Assembly: GCA_021234155.1 (NCBI GenBank)
Contig: JAJEKV010000294.1
Location: 312,001-376,000 of the forward strand
Direction: 5' to 3'
DNA length: 64,000 bases
From: Isoetes taiwanensis
Lineage: Eukaryota; Streptophyta; Lycopodiopsida; Isoetales; Isoetaceae
Shown: piece after piece, positions 53,735-64,000 of the stretch
Numbering within the stretch: position 1 is the first letter of the stretch
Layout: the number at the start of each line of letters is the position of its first letter
Translations under genes and position numbers: made by a program
Notes under the pieces: model-generated
Told to the model about the DNA's origin: nothing
Seen by the model: the letters and a program-made list of their open reading frames with translations, nothing else
The model's database searches: none

Positions 53735-55790
53735 CATAGAACTTTAGAAACAGATTGTAGAAGTTCCAGCATGTTCAAAAAGCTCGTAGTAGTTTCTGGA
53801 ATAATCTTATTCTGGAAGGGCAGGCGACAGGCGTTTTTTGGCTCGTTCCTTCCTTGGATTGCTGTCGGAACCACATCTGCGTGTTGGTTTTGGTGGTTAG
53901 AGCCAGTTCACATGCATTGAAGGCGCCATCACCCGCATGTAAAGGGCCGTTCACATGATAGCATTCTGGATCAGCAAATGTAAGCAGCTGATTTCGTGCT
54001 GCTTCAAATACCTCCAGCTGAATCAGCCACACGGAATCTATCCATGTGAACCCAGCATAAAAAGGCTCACCCTTTTACATGGACCATCACCTCCCATCGC
54101 CGATTAGCATAGGGCAAAACAGGGCCCCTTTTCGGCGATGGTTGCATGTGAACCCATCCTTATGGTAGCAGTGGCTTGAGTTGCGGTTGTGCAGACTTGG
54201 CTACTAGCTCGTTCACATGATACGTTAGGGTATGCTGCAGTAGCAGTTACAGAGCGCAATACATGTAGGCCTTCCTTCGTCATCAGAGTAGTGCCCAGAT
54301 GTATTTCGGCTCTAGATGTATCCCATATGTATTTCGGCTCCATAACTTATTTTGGATCATCTATAGAAGTTTCCAGTCTGTTAGAAGCTGATAATAGTTC
54401 AAGAAGCATGATAGAAGCTGATAATAGTTCAAAATGCAGGATAAAAGGGATAAACAGGTGTTGCATTTTTGACGCATTGGATGGTACAATTTGAGGATAT
54501 TGGCCGCTTCAAGAAGCTCTAGTCTAGGTGATAAATATTGATTTGCAACTCTAATAATATATCCATTGCCTAGAGTTGTTAAAGCTAGTGTTGACGCTTG
54601 ATATTGCTTAACTCATTACCCAATCTATGTTGTTGGCGGACCTATTTAAGGAGATCGAGCAACTGCAATATATACAGGTAATGTGAGTAATATTTGAGCC
54701 TGGCTTATTGCATATTTAGAATGAGATCTGTTTCATATAAATCAAACAGATTCATATTCTTGGGATCTATTGATGTTCTACAGGTTGGGTTCTCTGCGAT
54801 ACCTACTTTGTGCACAAGGAAGATTGATAGCATCTTCAACTTTGTCTAATGCTCTGATCTCATGTATTACTTAGATGGTACTTTGTTCCTTTGTCCAGAG
54901 TAAGGCTTCCAATCTTAATGTACCAGTCTCTGTTGTATCAGCGACATATAGTTTGCTTTATTATGCAAATCAAGTTGCAGAATGTTCCGTGTTTTGTATG
55001 TATGCATAATTAAGTATCGTCTATAAACAGTGAAAGCTATAAAATCATGGTTATGAAATTGCTAGTGTTGCAAGCCCACATGTCTACAATCTCTACAGCG
55101 AGGTTTATAATTTCTCTATGGGATAGGGAACTGGTTTTTGCAGGACTGTTTCTGCATTGCTAAACTGTTATCTTGGTTGTTGGAACAAAATTGTAGTTTT
55201 TAAATAGCTAAAAGAAGAAATATATAGCATGATTTCATCAGGTTTAGTATGTCCATGGCAAAGAAAGAACTTTATTTTAAAGCTCCATCGTGTATGGTCC
55301 ATTTGCAGAAGCAAGTGGCGTTTGTAACTCATCCATCATCTCATATGCAGTGATGTTGGCTCCCAGTTGTGGTGCTGCTATTTTTGCTGTACTAGATTCA
55401 CTGAGAAATTTAGACAGCCACATATGGCATGTATCTTGCACTGTGGAGATGCAGAGATGCAGATATACATTTGAAAGCTTTTGCTTTCAAATGGCGAAGC
55501 ACAATAAAAATTGATGTGAATCTTTTATTGATTCAAAGGCTGCTATGGGGCGTGTACATAATTGGAGGGGTTTGAAAGCTTTTGCTTTATTTGATGATGG
55601 CTTAGGACATGGCTCACATTTGAGCAAAACCTGGTGGAGGATGGCCATCAAATTAGTAAATGGAGTTTGTTCTCCCATTGACAAATCTTTGAATGGTGAA
55701 GTACTAACATTGAAGCTCAATCCTATAGACCATTACTTGGAGTCTTCTTTTTCACTAGCATTTGTGAATGAGCTTATCGAATATTTATTG
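53735..55790. other. Region without a recognisable gene
   Basis: 53860-54230 repeats TTCACATG and CATGTGAACCCA motifs in both orientations and includes an inverted repeat CCATCGCCGA/TCGGCGATGG (54096-54141), suggesting an old inverted-repeat transposon I cannot delimit. 54818-55060 is a diverged copy of part of the H2 cargo. 55290-55514 and 55545 onward are short unassigned open frames. Confidence 0.35.
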
Positions 55791-55794
55791 TGGA

Positions 55795-55894
<100 letters not shown>

Positions 55895-55921
55895 TTCTCG
55901 GTGTATGCAGGGGAGCGGGAT

Positions 55922-56680
55922 GATGGCAAAAAAAAAGAAACGGATCGTAGATGGGACCGGTAGAAACAAAAAGAGGGAACCGAGGGATGCCGGGTCATCA
56001 TCGGTTCAGTGCCGGAATAGGGGAGCCGAAAGTATCAAGAAAAGGAACCCGGTTGTTTCCTCCACAAAATCTAAGCTCCTGAGAAAACCGACTCGCCCCC
56101 CAGAGTACAAGTGACCAAGCAAGATCCTAGGACGCCGTTGGCGGATGAGGGCAGCCATGGAATTCTCAACTCGTTTATGAAGACATCAATGGAGGCCTCG
56201 GTCCAAAACATGGTAAGTGATTTGAAATCTTTCTTGTTAGCTCATGTGCAAGGTAAGTGGAGAAATGTCAACACAATATGATAATGGAATTAGAGCAGTT
56301 CAAGAAGGGAATTAAAGGTAATTTGAAGCTTTCAAGCAAGAGGTTTTGAGTGAAGATAGTGATTGCGTAAGATGATGTAGAAGAGCGGGGAAGAAAAGGA
56401 CATCTCTCGAATCCAAAAGCAATTATCAGCTTTTATAGAAGAGCAAGAAAGGAGAGAAAAGCATTGAACATCCGCTTGATTGGCATACAAGGAACGGACC
56501 AAAGAAAAGACCAAAGACATTGTTCGGGGCTTTTTGTGAAAATGAACGGGCGGTGATAGATTCGTGCATTACAGATGCATTTCGGATTGGCAAGCAAACC
56601 GATAGGGATCGTCACATTATTGTCAAATTGAGGATCAAAGGAAGACAAGATTAATATATCAAAAAGAAGACCATGGTCAA
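55922..56680 (+). pseudogene. LINE ORF1 remnant
   Basis: 55922-56114 encodes a lysine- and arginine-rich segment ending at TGA. Further frames at 56440-56660 read IRLIGIQG, then ITDAFRIGKQTDRDRHIIVK, which resembles the RRM of L1-type ORF1 RNA chaperones. Several frame changes lie between. Confidence 0.5.
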
Positions 56681-56848
56681 GGAAAGAAGATCGGATCAAT
56701 GACGATCTTACTAAGAACCGGTTTCAAGAGTACAAGGAAATGTGCGGATCCTCAAGGAAGCAAGGCAAGAGGGGAAAAAAAGCGCATTGGCGGCGAGGGA
56801 AGGTCGTGGAAAATCCGAAAATGCATAGGTATTTGAGACCACTAGGAT

Positions 56849-57720
56849 AATGTGTTGGAACATAAATTTATTAGCCAAGATAAAATAGATGTAGTAGATG
56901 ATCTATTTTCAAATGTAGATGTTTTGTTCTTCTTAGAAACTTGTGAAAATGAAGAAAAAGGCTTTACCAGATATACATGGGTTTTTAATTTGCACTCCGT
57001 TTGGCACAATAAAAGGCCGGGCGCCTAAAAAGGACATGGCGGGATTGCATGCTATGTAAGGTCGGGGCATGAAACACCTAGTAAAAATAATGAATGAAAG
57101 AGGATCATTGCAAAAGATATCCGGGTGGAGTTACATGGCCAAAAAGGTAAGATCTTTGTGGGGGATGTTACTTTCCGAGAGAGAATCACCGGTTTATGAT
57201 TCAGACCACCGGATCAGGGATGACCCCTTTTTAGCTTAGAACAGGGATGTGCTTTCATTCTTTGCCCGGATGGTGATGTTCTCTTATTAGGAGATTTCAA
57301 TGGGGCGATTGTCGCCAAAACAAGCAGCCTATCGCTAGCATGGAAGGGGATCCCGTATGGGTTGAGATGCTTGATGATAAGGAAGTATCCCAGAAGGATG
57401 GAGTAGAACCTGCGGAGATAGAATAAGATGGCCTACACCCCAAGGCAACCATGTGCTTAATATGTGCATGGGGCTTGATTTATTGGTTTATAATGGCACA
57501 CGAGAGGTTTCCAGTATGTGTAAGTGCACATGCAGAAATGCAAGTGTTGTTGATCTCGTTCTTGCTACATCCCGTTTGCGAGTAAGGTGTTACATATGTC
57601 TATAGGGAAGAGATGAAAAGATCTCGGATCATACAATCATAACAGCTTGTGTTAAGCACCAAGAATTACACATGCCACCAGCACGTTGTGTCTCTAAGCC
57701 TCGTGATAATGCGTATGAAA
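56849..57720 (+). pseudogene. LINE ORF2 endonuclease domain, broken
   Basis: Conserved APE-endonuclease steps appear in order across frames: MCWNIN (56851), DVLFFLETCENEEKGFTRYT (about 56922), KGHGGIACYVRSGHE (about 57029), GDVLLLGDFNG (about 57270), CMGLDLLVYNGTREVSSMCK (about 57463), DLVLATSR and ISDHTIITA (about 57620). At least five frame breaks separate them. Confidence 0.75.
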
Positions 57721-58539
57721 TATCATAAGGTGGAAAGCTACATGAAGAAGTGTGAGGCTAGAGCCTCCACAAAAAATTGGCCCAAGCGACACCGATAAAT
57801 TAAGTGACAAGATTGCGAGTTAGTTCTAGATGTTGCCACCGATTGTTTTGTCTCAATGAGAAAGATGAAGGGGTTGCCATGCAATAGTTGGTTTGATGCG
57901 CCTTGTAGAGCAAAAAAAGAGAGGCATTTAAGCGGGCAAGGGGAAAGATAGACAGAGATTAAAGAAAGAATATTTTGCACTCACGAAATCAAAAAGAAAA
58001 AGTATGTGTATCGAGACAAAGCAGGAGCTGATCCCAAGTGACACTATAGCAGATCCCAAAAAATTCGGAATGAGCTTAAGCCTAAGATGAAGCAGAGACC
58101 CCACTGAAACCATGGCTTTAGTAAGCCAAGTCGCGTTAAGTCAGATCACATAGGAGGCCAATGTAGGTAATATTGACTTACAGGATGTAGGGTCGGTGCT
58201 TTGATTTGGAAGACTTAGAAGAAGGGTTAAGTCATCTTAGAAAGCGGCCGATTCAATTGGGTAGCTGAAATGTTCAAATGGGCGGGTAACTCAATACATG
58301 TTGCATTGTTGTCATTATTTAACAATGTTTTGCGCAAAAGACTTGGCGGTGAAACAGAGTTATTCCCTTGCATAAAGCTGGAGATGAGAATGATCCCGAA
58401 ATTACCGAATGATTCGGTTAGTAGTTTATATGCCAAATTATTTGTCGCTATCTTTGAATTGTAAATTGAGCACTGGCTGAAAAACATAATGTTAGAGCCA
58501 CCGACAGGCGGGGCTTTAGACCAAAAAAAGATCTACAGT

Positions 58540-59493
58540 TGATCATTTGGTTACTTTGCGAGCTATGGTTGATTCGGTTAAGGGTAAGAAAAAACCCCTT
58601 TATGCTCTTTTTGTTGATTATGCTAAGGCATTTGACACGGTATCTCGTAGCAATTTATGGGAGAGAATGGAGTCCCTCGGGGTACCAATTGAGCTTAGGC
58701 ATGCAGTGAAGATACTTTATGATAAAGTCTTGGTACAGGGTAAAAGCATGTTAGGGTGTACCACTTTTGGAACCTGCAAAAGTACATACACTAGGTACTT
58801 CAGAACTGGGTACTTTCCCATTTTTCTTTTCATTAAAACTAATACAAAAATCCAAAATAAAAGTCAAGGACATGGTAATATTCAAAGTTAAGATAAAGAT
58901 AATGCTACGGAGACCAATATATATATAAAAAGTTCTAAGACATACCTTATATTGAGATATATGTGTACCCCATCGGTAAAATTCGGCTACCTTTTTTAGG
59001 TACCTTTTTAGTCACTAAATAATACTTTTAAGGGACACCCTAACATGCTTTTACCCTACAGCTATCATCCCCCTACATTGAGCATTGCGCAGATGTGGTA
59101 GAAAGTAATATTGGAGTGAAGCAAGGGTGCCCATTGTCGCCCACACTATTTGGCCTATTCATAGACCAACTACAGGCTTGGATGTAGGGGAATATGGCTG
59201 AGGGGACCCCATTGTTTAGATGCATGGTTCTCTTGCTCTTATATGTCGATGATGTTGTTCTTCTTTCCCGCTCAAAGTGGAAGGCATGCGTAAAACATTT
59301 AGATGCGCCGGCACATTTACGTGAACGTAAAAGTATGAAGATAAATATGTCAAAGACTAAGATGATGGTATTTGGGACAAATAAAGTAGATCATCTTAAA
59401 TTCCTCTATCATGGAGAACCTGTGGAAATTGTCACCTCATATAAGTATCTAGGGATACATGTGGACAAGGGATATATTTGGAACTCACGTTGA
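58540..59493 (+). pseudogene. LINE reverse transcriptase, split by an insertion
   Basis: 58547-58737 gives motif A (PLYALFVDYAKAFDTVSRSN). After the 319-bp insert, 59061-59190 gives motif B (VKQGCPLSPTLFGLFIDQLQ), and a stop follows. 59194-59493 gives motif C (LLLYVDDVVLLSRS) and the thumb (SKTKMMVFG … SYKYLGIHVD). Removing the insert and one TACA leaves the frame continuous from motif A to motif B, so RT was open across this site when the insertion happened. Confidence 0.85.
58738..59056. mobile_element. 319-bp inverted-repeat element (MITE-like) inside the LINE
   Basis: Perfect 22-bp terminal inverted repeats (left starts GGGTAAAAGCATGTTAGGG, right is its reverse complement) flanked by a TACA direct repeat (58734-58737 and 59057-59060). 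It is AT-rich inside with no coding. A 4-bp target duplication is unusual for plant MITEs (commonly 2, 3 or 8-9 bp), so the superfamily is left open. A similar end is seen at 4024. Confidence 0.9.
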
Positions 59494-59499
59494 GCATAG

Positions 59500-60480
59500 A
59501 GTAAATGGAGGCCTGAAAAGCATTATATAGCATGCAACAGTAAAAGTGGAAAAGGTAAATATGGGACTTTGAAATCGAAGCGCATATTATATCGTGTCTT
59601 TGGTCCAAACAGTTTTGCTCTATGGGTGTGAAGTATGGGGGGCTCTGGATTATCTCAGAGAATCTCGGAAAAAGGTTGAGAAAGTGCGTAAGAAGTTCTT
59701 GAGAACGTAATTGGGTACTAAAGCTCAAACTCCATATGATATGTTTGCTTGTAGAGTGTGGCATGATGCCACTAGAGGTGAAGCCTTATGCAGAACGCTT
59801 ACATATCTCTCTAAGTTGCTATTTGATATGCCAGAAGATAGCTTACCAAGGCTAGCATTAGAAGAGACAAGAGACAAGGGATGGTACTCGGATATTAGGG
59901 AATGGATGAGGAAGTGGGGATGGACATTCATGGTATAACGGAGAATAAGGGCAACCTAAGAGAGTGGGTGCATGAGCACCTCATTAGAAGAAGCTGGAGA
60001 GTCCCGGAGACAAAAAAACATTTCTATAGACAGTATATAAATCCCACTCTCCAAGAGGCCAAATACCTCAAGGAAGGTGTGTCTTTTGGCGCCAGACAGA
60101 TGATAAGCAGGATGCGGCTTAGCTCCCATAGGCTTGGGGTTGAAGTAGGACGTTGGAGTAATATTCCCCATGAATTGAGATTTTGCAAAGTATGCAATAT
60201 GGGAGAAGTAGAAGATGAATTGCATGTCATCGTAAGGTGCCCGACATACTCAGGAATTCGAGATAAGTACAGTATCCACTCAAACTCTTTGCTGGAATTC
60301 TTTGATATGCCTGGACATCACATTGGGAAATACTTGAAGGAAATATTGATACAGAGAGAACAGTTAATGAGTATTAAAGATTGTAATGTTTTACATGATG
60401 AGAGATGGGAAGAGTCTAATGTATTCTTGTCGGAAAGATGCATTAGAGGATATCTTTATAACGCTGAATATGTACATTGA
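59500..60480 (+). pseudogene. LINE ORF2 C-terminal region with zinc-finger motif
   Basis: Open across 59711-59938 and then 59902-60480 (192 codons) in another frame. It contains CKVCNMGEVEDELHVIVRCP near 60185-60245, the C-x2-C-x8-H-x4-C pattern found at the end of many LINE ORF2 proteins. The earlier part reads VLLYGCEVWGA (about 59615), the usual post-RT motif. Confidence 0.75.
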
Positions 60481-60545
60481 TCGCCCTCATAGACACGGTG
60501 GTCTACAGACGTATAAATAAATACAACATTTCATTTCATTTCATC

Positions 60546-61625
60546 TCTCTCTCTCTTCTCTTCTGACACAACACTAGATGGACAAAGAAAAAATTGGAAA
60601 TTTCATATAAATAAAATGCGGGAGCTGAAAATTTATATGTAACAAAGATTTGCCTTGATTGTTTATACTGTTCTAAGACTTGGAATGCAAATAATGGAAC
60701 TTAGCCAACAGACTTAATATAGGTTGAACATTCTCATAAGTTCCCCTTTTTATTGAGAGAACTTCAACGTCCATTGACATTTGAAAATGATTAATCACTG
60801 TCTATTCAATAAAAAAAATACACGCTCCATTAGAGCAATCATAACTATTAAATTGCAAATGTAGATGTTGCAGATAAGATGTAAATCATTGCCATGTGAA
60901 ATAAAAATATGAATTGCATCCTTAATTATGGGGTATTCTTTGTTGCATACGTTGCATCTATTAAACTGCCAAGCAAAGTTAGCAAATCCTTCAAAGTTGG
61001 GCTTCATTTTGGTTGGCTCTAACTTTTGCAAGTTTCAGTCTGACATCAAGCCTGATGTTCACACTAGGTATCTTTCACAATGTCTGTCATCATTTTGAGT
61101 TCCCTTTAAAAACTTGAGTACCCATTTTGTTGCAAGCCAATGCAACTTGCCTTTTAATTTAGGATGGGCTTTTAGAAACCTGCAAATGCTCTAATACCCA
61201 AGAACATTTACAACCTTCTATTTCAACAATACATTTACAACCTTCTCCTTCAACCTTTACATCTTTTATAATCTATAGATTGTTTGCACTCATCCACTAT
61301 TTCCTTGCGTCTTGTAGCTTTTGTCTTGCATTTGTTGTGCCTTGTTTTTTGCATCATGATTTGCGATAACATGTAAAGGCAATGACCAAAAGCTGCTTGT
61401 CAAAACCAAGGGCGTGAAAAGCCTCAGATGGAATCACGTGAGACCTAGCTAAAATGTAGGCCTGAACACATAGCGTAAAAGTCCCCGTGGTCACGTCAAC
61501 CCGCACCGGCCGTGATGCGTGGTCGATTACATGCCTATTGGGCTATCGAGCGTTTGAGGTTTACATGGCGGGAGGCAAATGAAAGGCATCTACTAGGTGC
61601 CTCTTGTCCAATGTTTTTGTAAATG
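60546..61625. other. Region without a recognisable gene
   Basis: AT-rich sequence after the LINE tail. No open frame matches a family and no clear repeat is present apart from ACATTTACAACCTTCT repeated near 61205-61245. Confidence 0.4.
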
Positions 61626-61627
61626 GG

Positions 61628-61762
61628 ATTTTATTTTTTTTTTGGGGGGGGGGGGAAGGGGACATGTATTTAGAGCCACCCCAACCCATTGCAAGGCTCG
61701 AACCTCGAACCCAGGAGGCGTCGAGCCACTGATCTCGCCATCTGACCTCCCCACTGCAAGCA
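61628..61762 (-). mobile_element. Probable tRNA-derived SINE
   Basis: On the minus strand a tRNA-like head has an A box TGGCGAGATCAGTGG (61726-61740) and, about 20 bp on, a B box GGTTCGAGCC (61695-61704). It then runs about 60 bp to a C run and an A-rich tail (61628-61650 on the plus strand is T and G rich). Internal pol III promoter followed by an A tail is the SINE plan. No CCA end or complete cloverleaf is visible, so it is not a working tRNA gene. Target duplications were not found. Confidence 0.55.
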
Positions 61763-61956
61763 TGATTATATCTTATGTTGCCGTGTTATGTGGGACTACC
61801 ATGCCATGCAAGCACGGAATCAGATTGGCTTGTTGCATGCACTTGCATGCATCCACTCATGTGCATGCGTCCATCAATTGACGTCTATACATATGAGCCC
61901 CTCGCAGTCAAGACTCGTGCCCTTCGCCAAAGGCAATACGGGCTGCTCCAGGTAAA

Positions 61957-63097
61957 ATGGCCATGTATCAGTCCATGATTGCCATGTTCGTCCTGCTCCT
62001 CTGTGGCACAATTCAAGCTCGACAGCCAAGGACTGAGATAGAGGGCGAGGGAGGTAGGCTAGAGAGATGGGACAGGGAAGAGTTCCCCGTGCTAGAAAAA
62101 TCTCGATTGGTCTCTTCAAAGTTTCACAGTGTTGGTTCATTGAGCCAAATAGATTGGTCTCCCCCATGTTTCACAATGTTGGTTCATTGAGGACCGTCGT
62201 GAGAGTTTTGGCTTTTTGTTACTGAATGCATCTTTCCTCATATTTGTTTTCTAGCGCGGCATCACAACACTAAATTACGCCGGCATGATGTTTTTGGATG
62301 CGCAGGACTTTGACCTTTTCAATGTCGCCACTACGTTTAGTTCGAGTGTTCTCTCTCAAGCATGGGAAATATCCGAGCAAAGGGTGCGGGAATTGGTGGA
62401 GAGGCAGCAAAACTGGAGTGGTATTATCAGGGTCTCCAGGGAAGAGATGCAGCCACGGAGGTCCACCCTGAACGTAGGTGCCACCCACCTTGTCCACCAG
62501 CTTGGGAGAGGTTTCCCAGAGGTGAGAGTGCAAAATGGTGGGGAGCTCTACGAGGTCAACAGCAGGAGGATGCCCTTCTTGTCACATGTGGGCATGGCAA
62601 CGCGCTATCTACGCTTGGAAGGGGTGAGCATATCACTCCTGGGAGGGGGTGCAAGGACTATGTTCTAAACTTGCTTGGTTTGTTTTAATCGTGCTTTACT
62701 GTTGTGCCATCAGGGAGCCTTGCTTGCACCAAACTACGTCCATAATGGTAACTTGTGTACGTCATTCGAGGATCCGCGAGGTTGGAGGTCATTTCGAGCA
62801 CTGGGGAGAGGGCCACTGGAGGAGAGTTGAGGCAGGGAGACCTTGCTTTGATTTCCAACTCCCATCCTCACGCATTGCTCGCTGCGAACGAAGGGTTCGA
62901 CTCGTTCGAAGTGATCAACAACGACCGATAAAACCATGGTCCGCACTTTTGCTGATTCTTCTTTCTTGTTCATTCATGCCTTCCTTCTTTCTCTCATGTT
63001 ATTGAGCTTGCAGTCTCGAGACGTCGTTTCTCGCTGGAGGCAACTTCATGCATACACGCATTCCTAGAGATGTCTTGTGTCCTTTGTCACTGTCATG
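61957..63097 (+). pseudogene. 11S globulin (legumin-type cupin) pseudogene
   Basis: 61957-62110 encodes a signal peptide (MIAMFVLLLCGTIQA) and EGGRLERWDREEFPVLEKSR, the start of 11S seed/spore storage globulins. The first cupin barrel is then missing, replaced by a near-duplicate of about 60 bp (62107-62190). 62285-62630 covers FSSSVLSQAWEISEQRVREL and NSRRMPFLSHVGMATRYLRL, the linker and start of the second cupin. 62711-62932 continues GALLAPNYVHNGN, then after a frameshift near 62755 ARLEVISSTGERATGGELRQ and GDLALISNSHPHALLAANEG. 63012-63097 has SFLAGGNFMHTRIPRDVL. Two frameshifts and the lost barrel mark it as dead. The family stores nitrogen in seeds or spores. Confidence 0.75.
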
Positions 63098-64000
63098 AAC
63101 ATTTGTAGTAATTTGGTTGAATACTTCAAAAGGATTTCTCCTGAAATTTCTTTGATTCTGCGGTCACTCAGTCTCAATTTCTAATTCTTCTTTGAAGGTG
63201 AAGCTTTACAACGGGAATTCTTCTTCATTGATACCTTCTTTGCAGACAATCTCTACCTGGAATATCTCTTCCGTGGTGCATCAATTGCCTTATAAATTAA
63301 ATAGAGAGGAAAATCTCTCTCTATTTCTGTGTTTTGCAAAATTGGTGTGGGGAAATTGTTGATTTTCGTTTTAGGAAAATTCTTTAAAACAAATAATCCT
63401 CCTATTTTGTTTGAATTCAAGATGGGCAAGTCCGCCATCCACAAATATGGTGGGCTACAAGCATCCACGTTTTTGGCACCATTCAAGCTAATGATTCTCT
63501 TAGCCTGTCATTTAATGGATGCGCACGTTATATATTAGCACGTCAAACACGCACGTCGTGCTTAAAAAACACCGATTTTAAGCACCTGTAAGTGGCACCC
63601 GGACGGTGATTTCTGCTACTCAGTACCAATTTTGCACCCTCACGTGTTTTTAATACAATGTCAATATTATGAATTGAAAAATATTTGAATCATATGAAAC
63701 AAATTAAGCATAGATTCTTAGTTAGAAGTCAACATTGGAGCTAGACGTAGAGTCAAAGAAGCATCAAGATTAAAGCTATATATAGTTTCAACGGTAGCAT
63801 CAATATTATAGTAAGTTGACATGCCAATATGAGCAATAGAGTTTATACTATATGATGGTGTAGTCAATACTAGCATCAAATATAGAGTCACAATAGAATC
63901 AGATATAAGATCAATGATAGTGTCAGACATAGTGTGATTGTTAGCGATAGATGCACGAACTAGCGGTCAATATTAGAGTCAAACTGAGAGTTAGCATGAA
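63098..64000. other. Region without a recognisable gene
   Basis: 63700-63990 has a loose repetition of AGAGTCAA, AGCATCAATAT and AGTGTCA motifs, perhaps an old minisatellite. Otherwise nothing is supported. Confidence 0.35.

Noticed and set aside
53554-53920. 106-codon frames on both strands
   Set aside because: They span the 33-bp tandem repeat and have repetitive, low-complexity translations.
61690-61762. Possible functional tRNA gene on the minus strand
   Set aside because: Boxes are present, but no full cloverleaf with acceptor stem could be drawn, and an A tail follows, so a SINE fits better.
62285-62668. Single 127-codon gene
   Set aside because: It is one exon-like part of the 11S globulin pseudogene; upstream and downstream parts are recognisable in other frames.

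Overview
The window is plant nuclear DNA: GT-AG introns, plant-type gene families, long (AT)n microsatellites and dense transposon debris. The families recognised are plant P5-type protein disulfide isomerase, CBM22-GH10 xylanase, SKU5-like cupredoxin, BTB-NPH3 and 11S globulin. Low gene density and heavy decay suggest a large-genome land plant. A non-seed vascular plant such as a fern is my guess, but nothing seen here proves it.

Only one gene looks intact: a nine-exon P5-type protein disulfide isomerase at 49006-52496 (+). Its 434-residue frame splices without error, carries two CGHC active sites and ends in KQEL.

Region by region. 1-8011 holds retroposon debris, a coiled-coil ORF1-like remnant, decayed unidentified coding sequence and minisatellites. 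8012-48854 is a back-to-back train of about ten Helitron-like elements separated only by (AT)n tracts (or by two bases, TA). Three (8121-10887, 40133-40908, 46002-48854) share a Helitron-type 3' end, a GCCCAGC-type hairpin followed by CTAG or TTAG and then host T. The other seven form a second family, called F here. F elements start TC(A)…TATATATA and end CATAGTACAACCACTTG-T. All seven F starts pair with seven F ends in the correct orientation, and short members (1436 and 1486 bp) show the bare unit: a conserved head arm, a GAATC minisatellite and the tail. Longer members carry intron-containing pieces of unrelated host genes, always in the element's own orientation where I could identify them: GH10 xylanase; LSD1-like demethylase, RPA1 and alanyl-tRNA synthetase together; NPH3; and a SKU5-like protein.

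48855-52496 is the short disulfide isomerase promoter and gene. The last Helitron ends about 150 bp upstream of its start codon. 52497-55794 holds short tandem repeats, including three evenly spaced perfect heat-shock-element-like motifs. 55889-60543 is a decayed LINE whose reverse transcriptase was split by a 319-bp inverted-repeat element. 61628-61762 is a probable tRNA-derived SINE, and 61957-63097 is a frameshifted 11S globulin pseudogene.

The main biological point is the array: (AT)n tracts appear to act as landing sites for Helitron-like elements that collected gene fragments and built up next to a live gene. All family assignments are by eye from motifs and need similarity searches.
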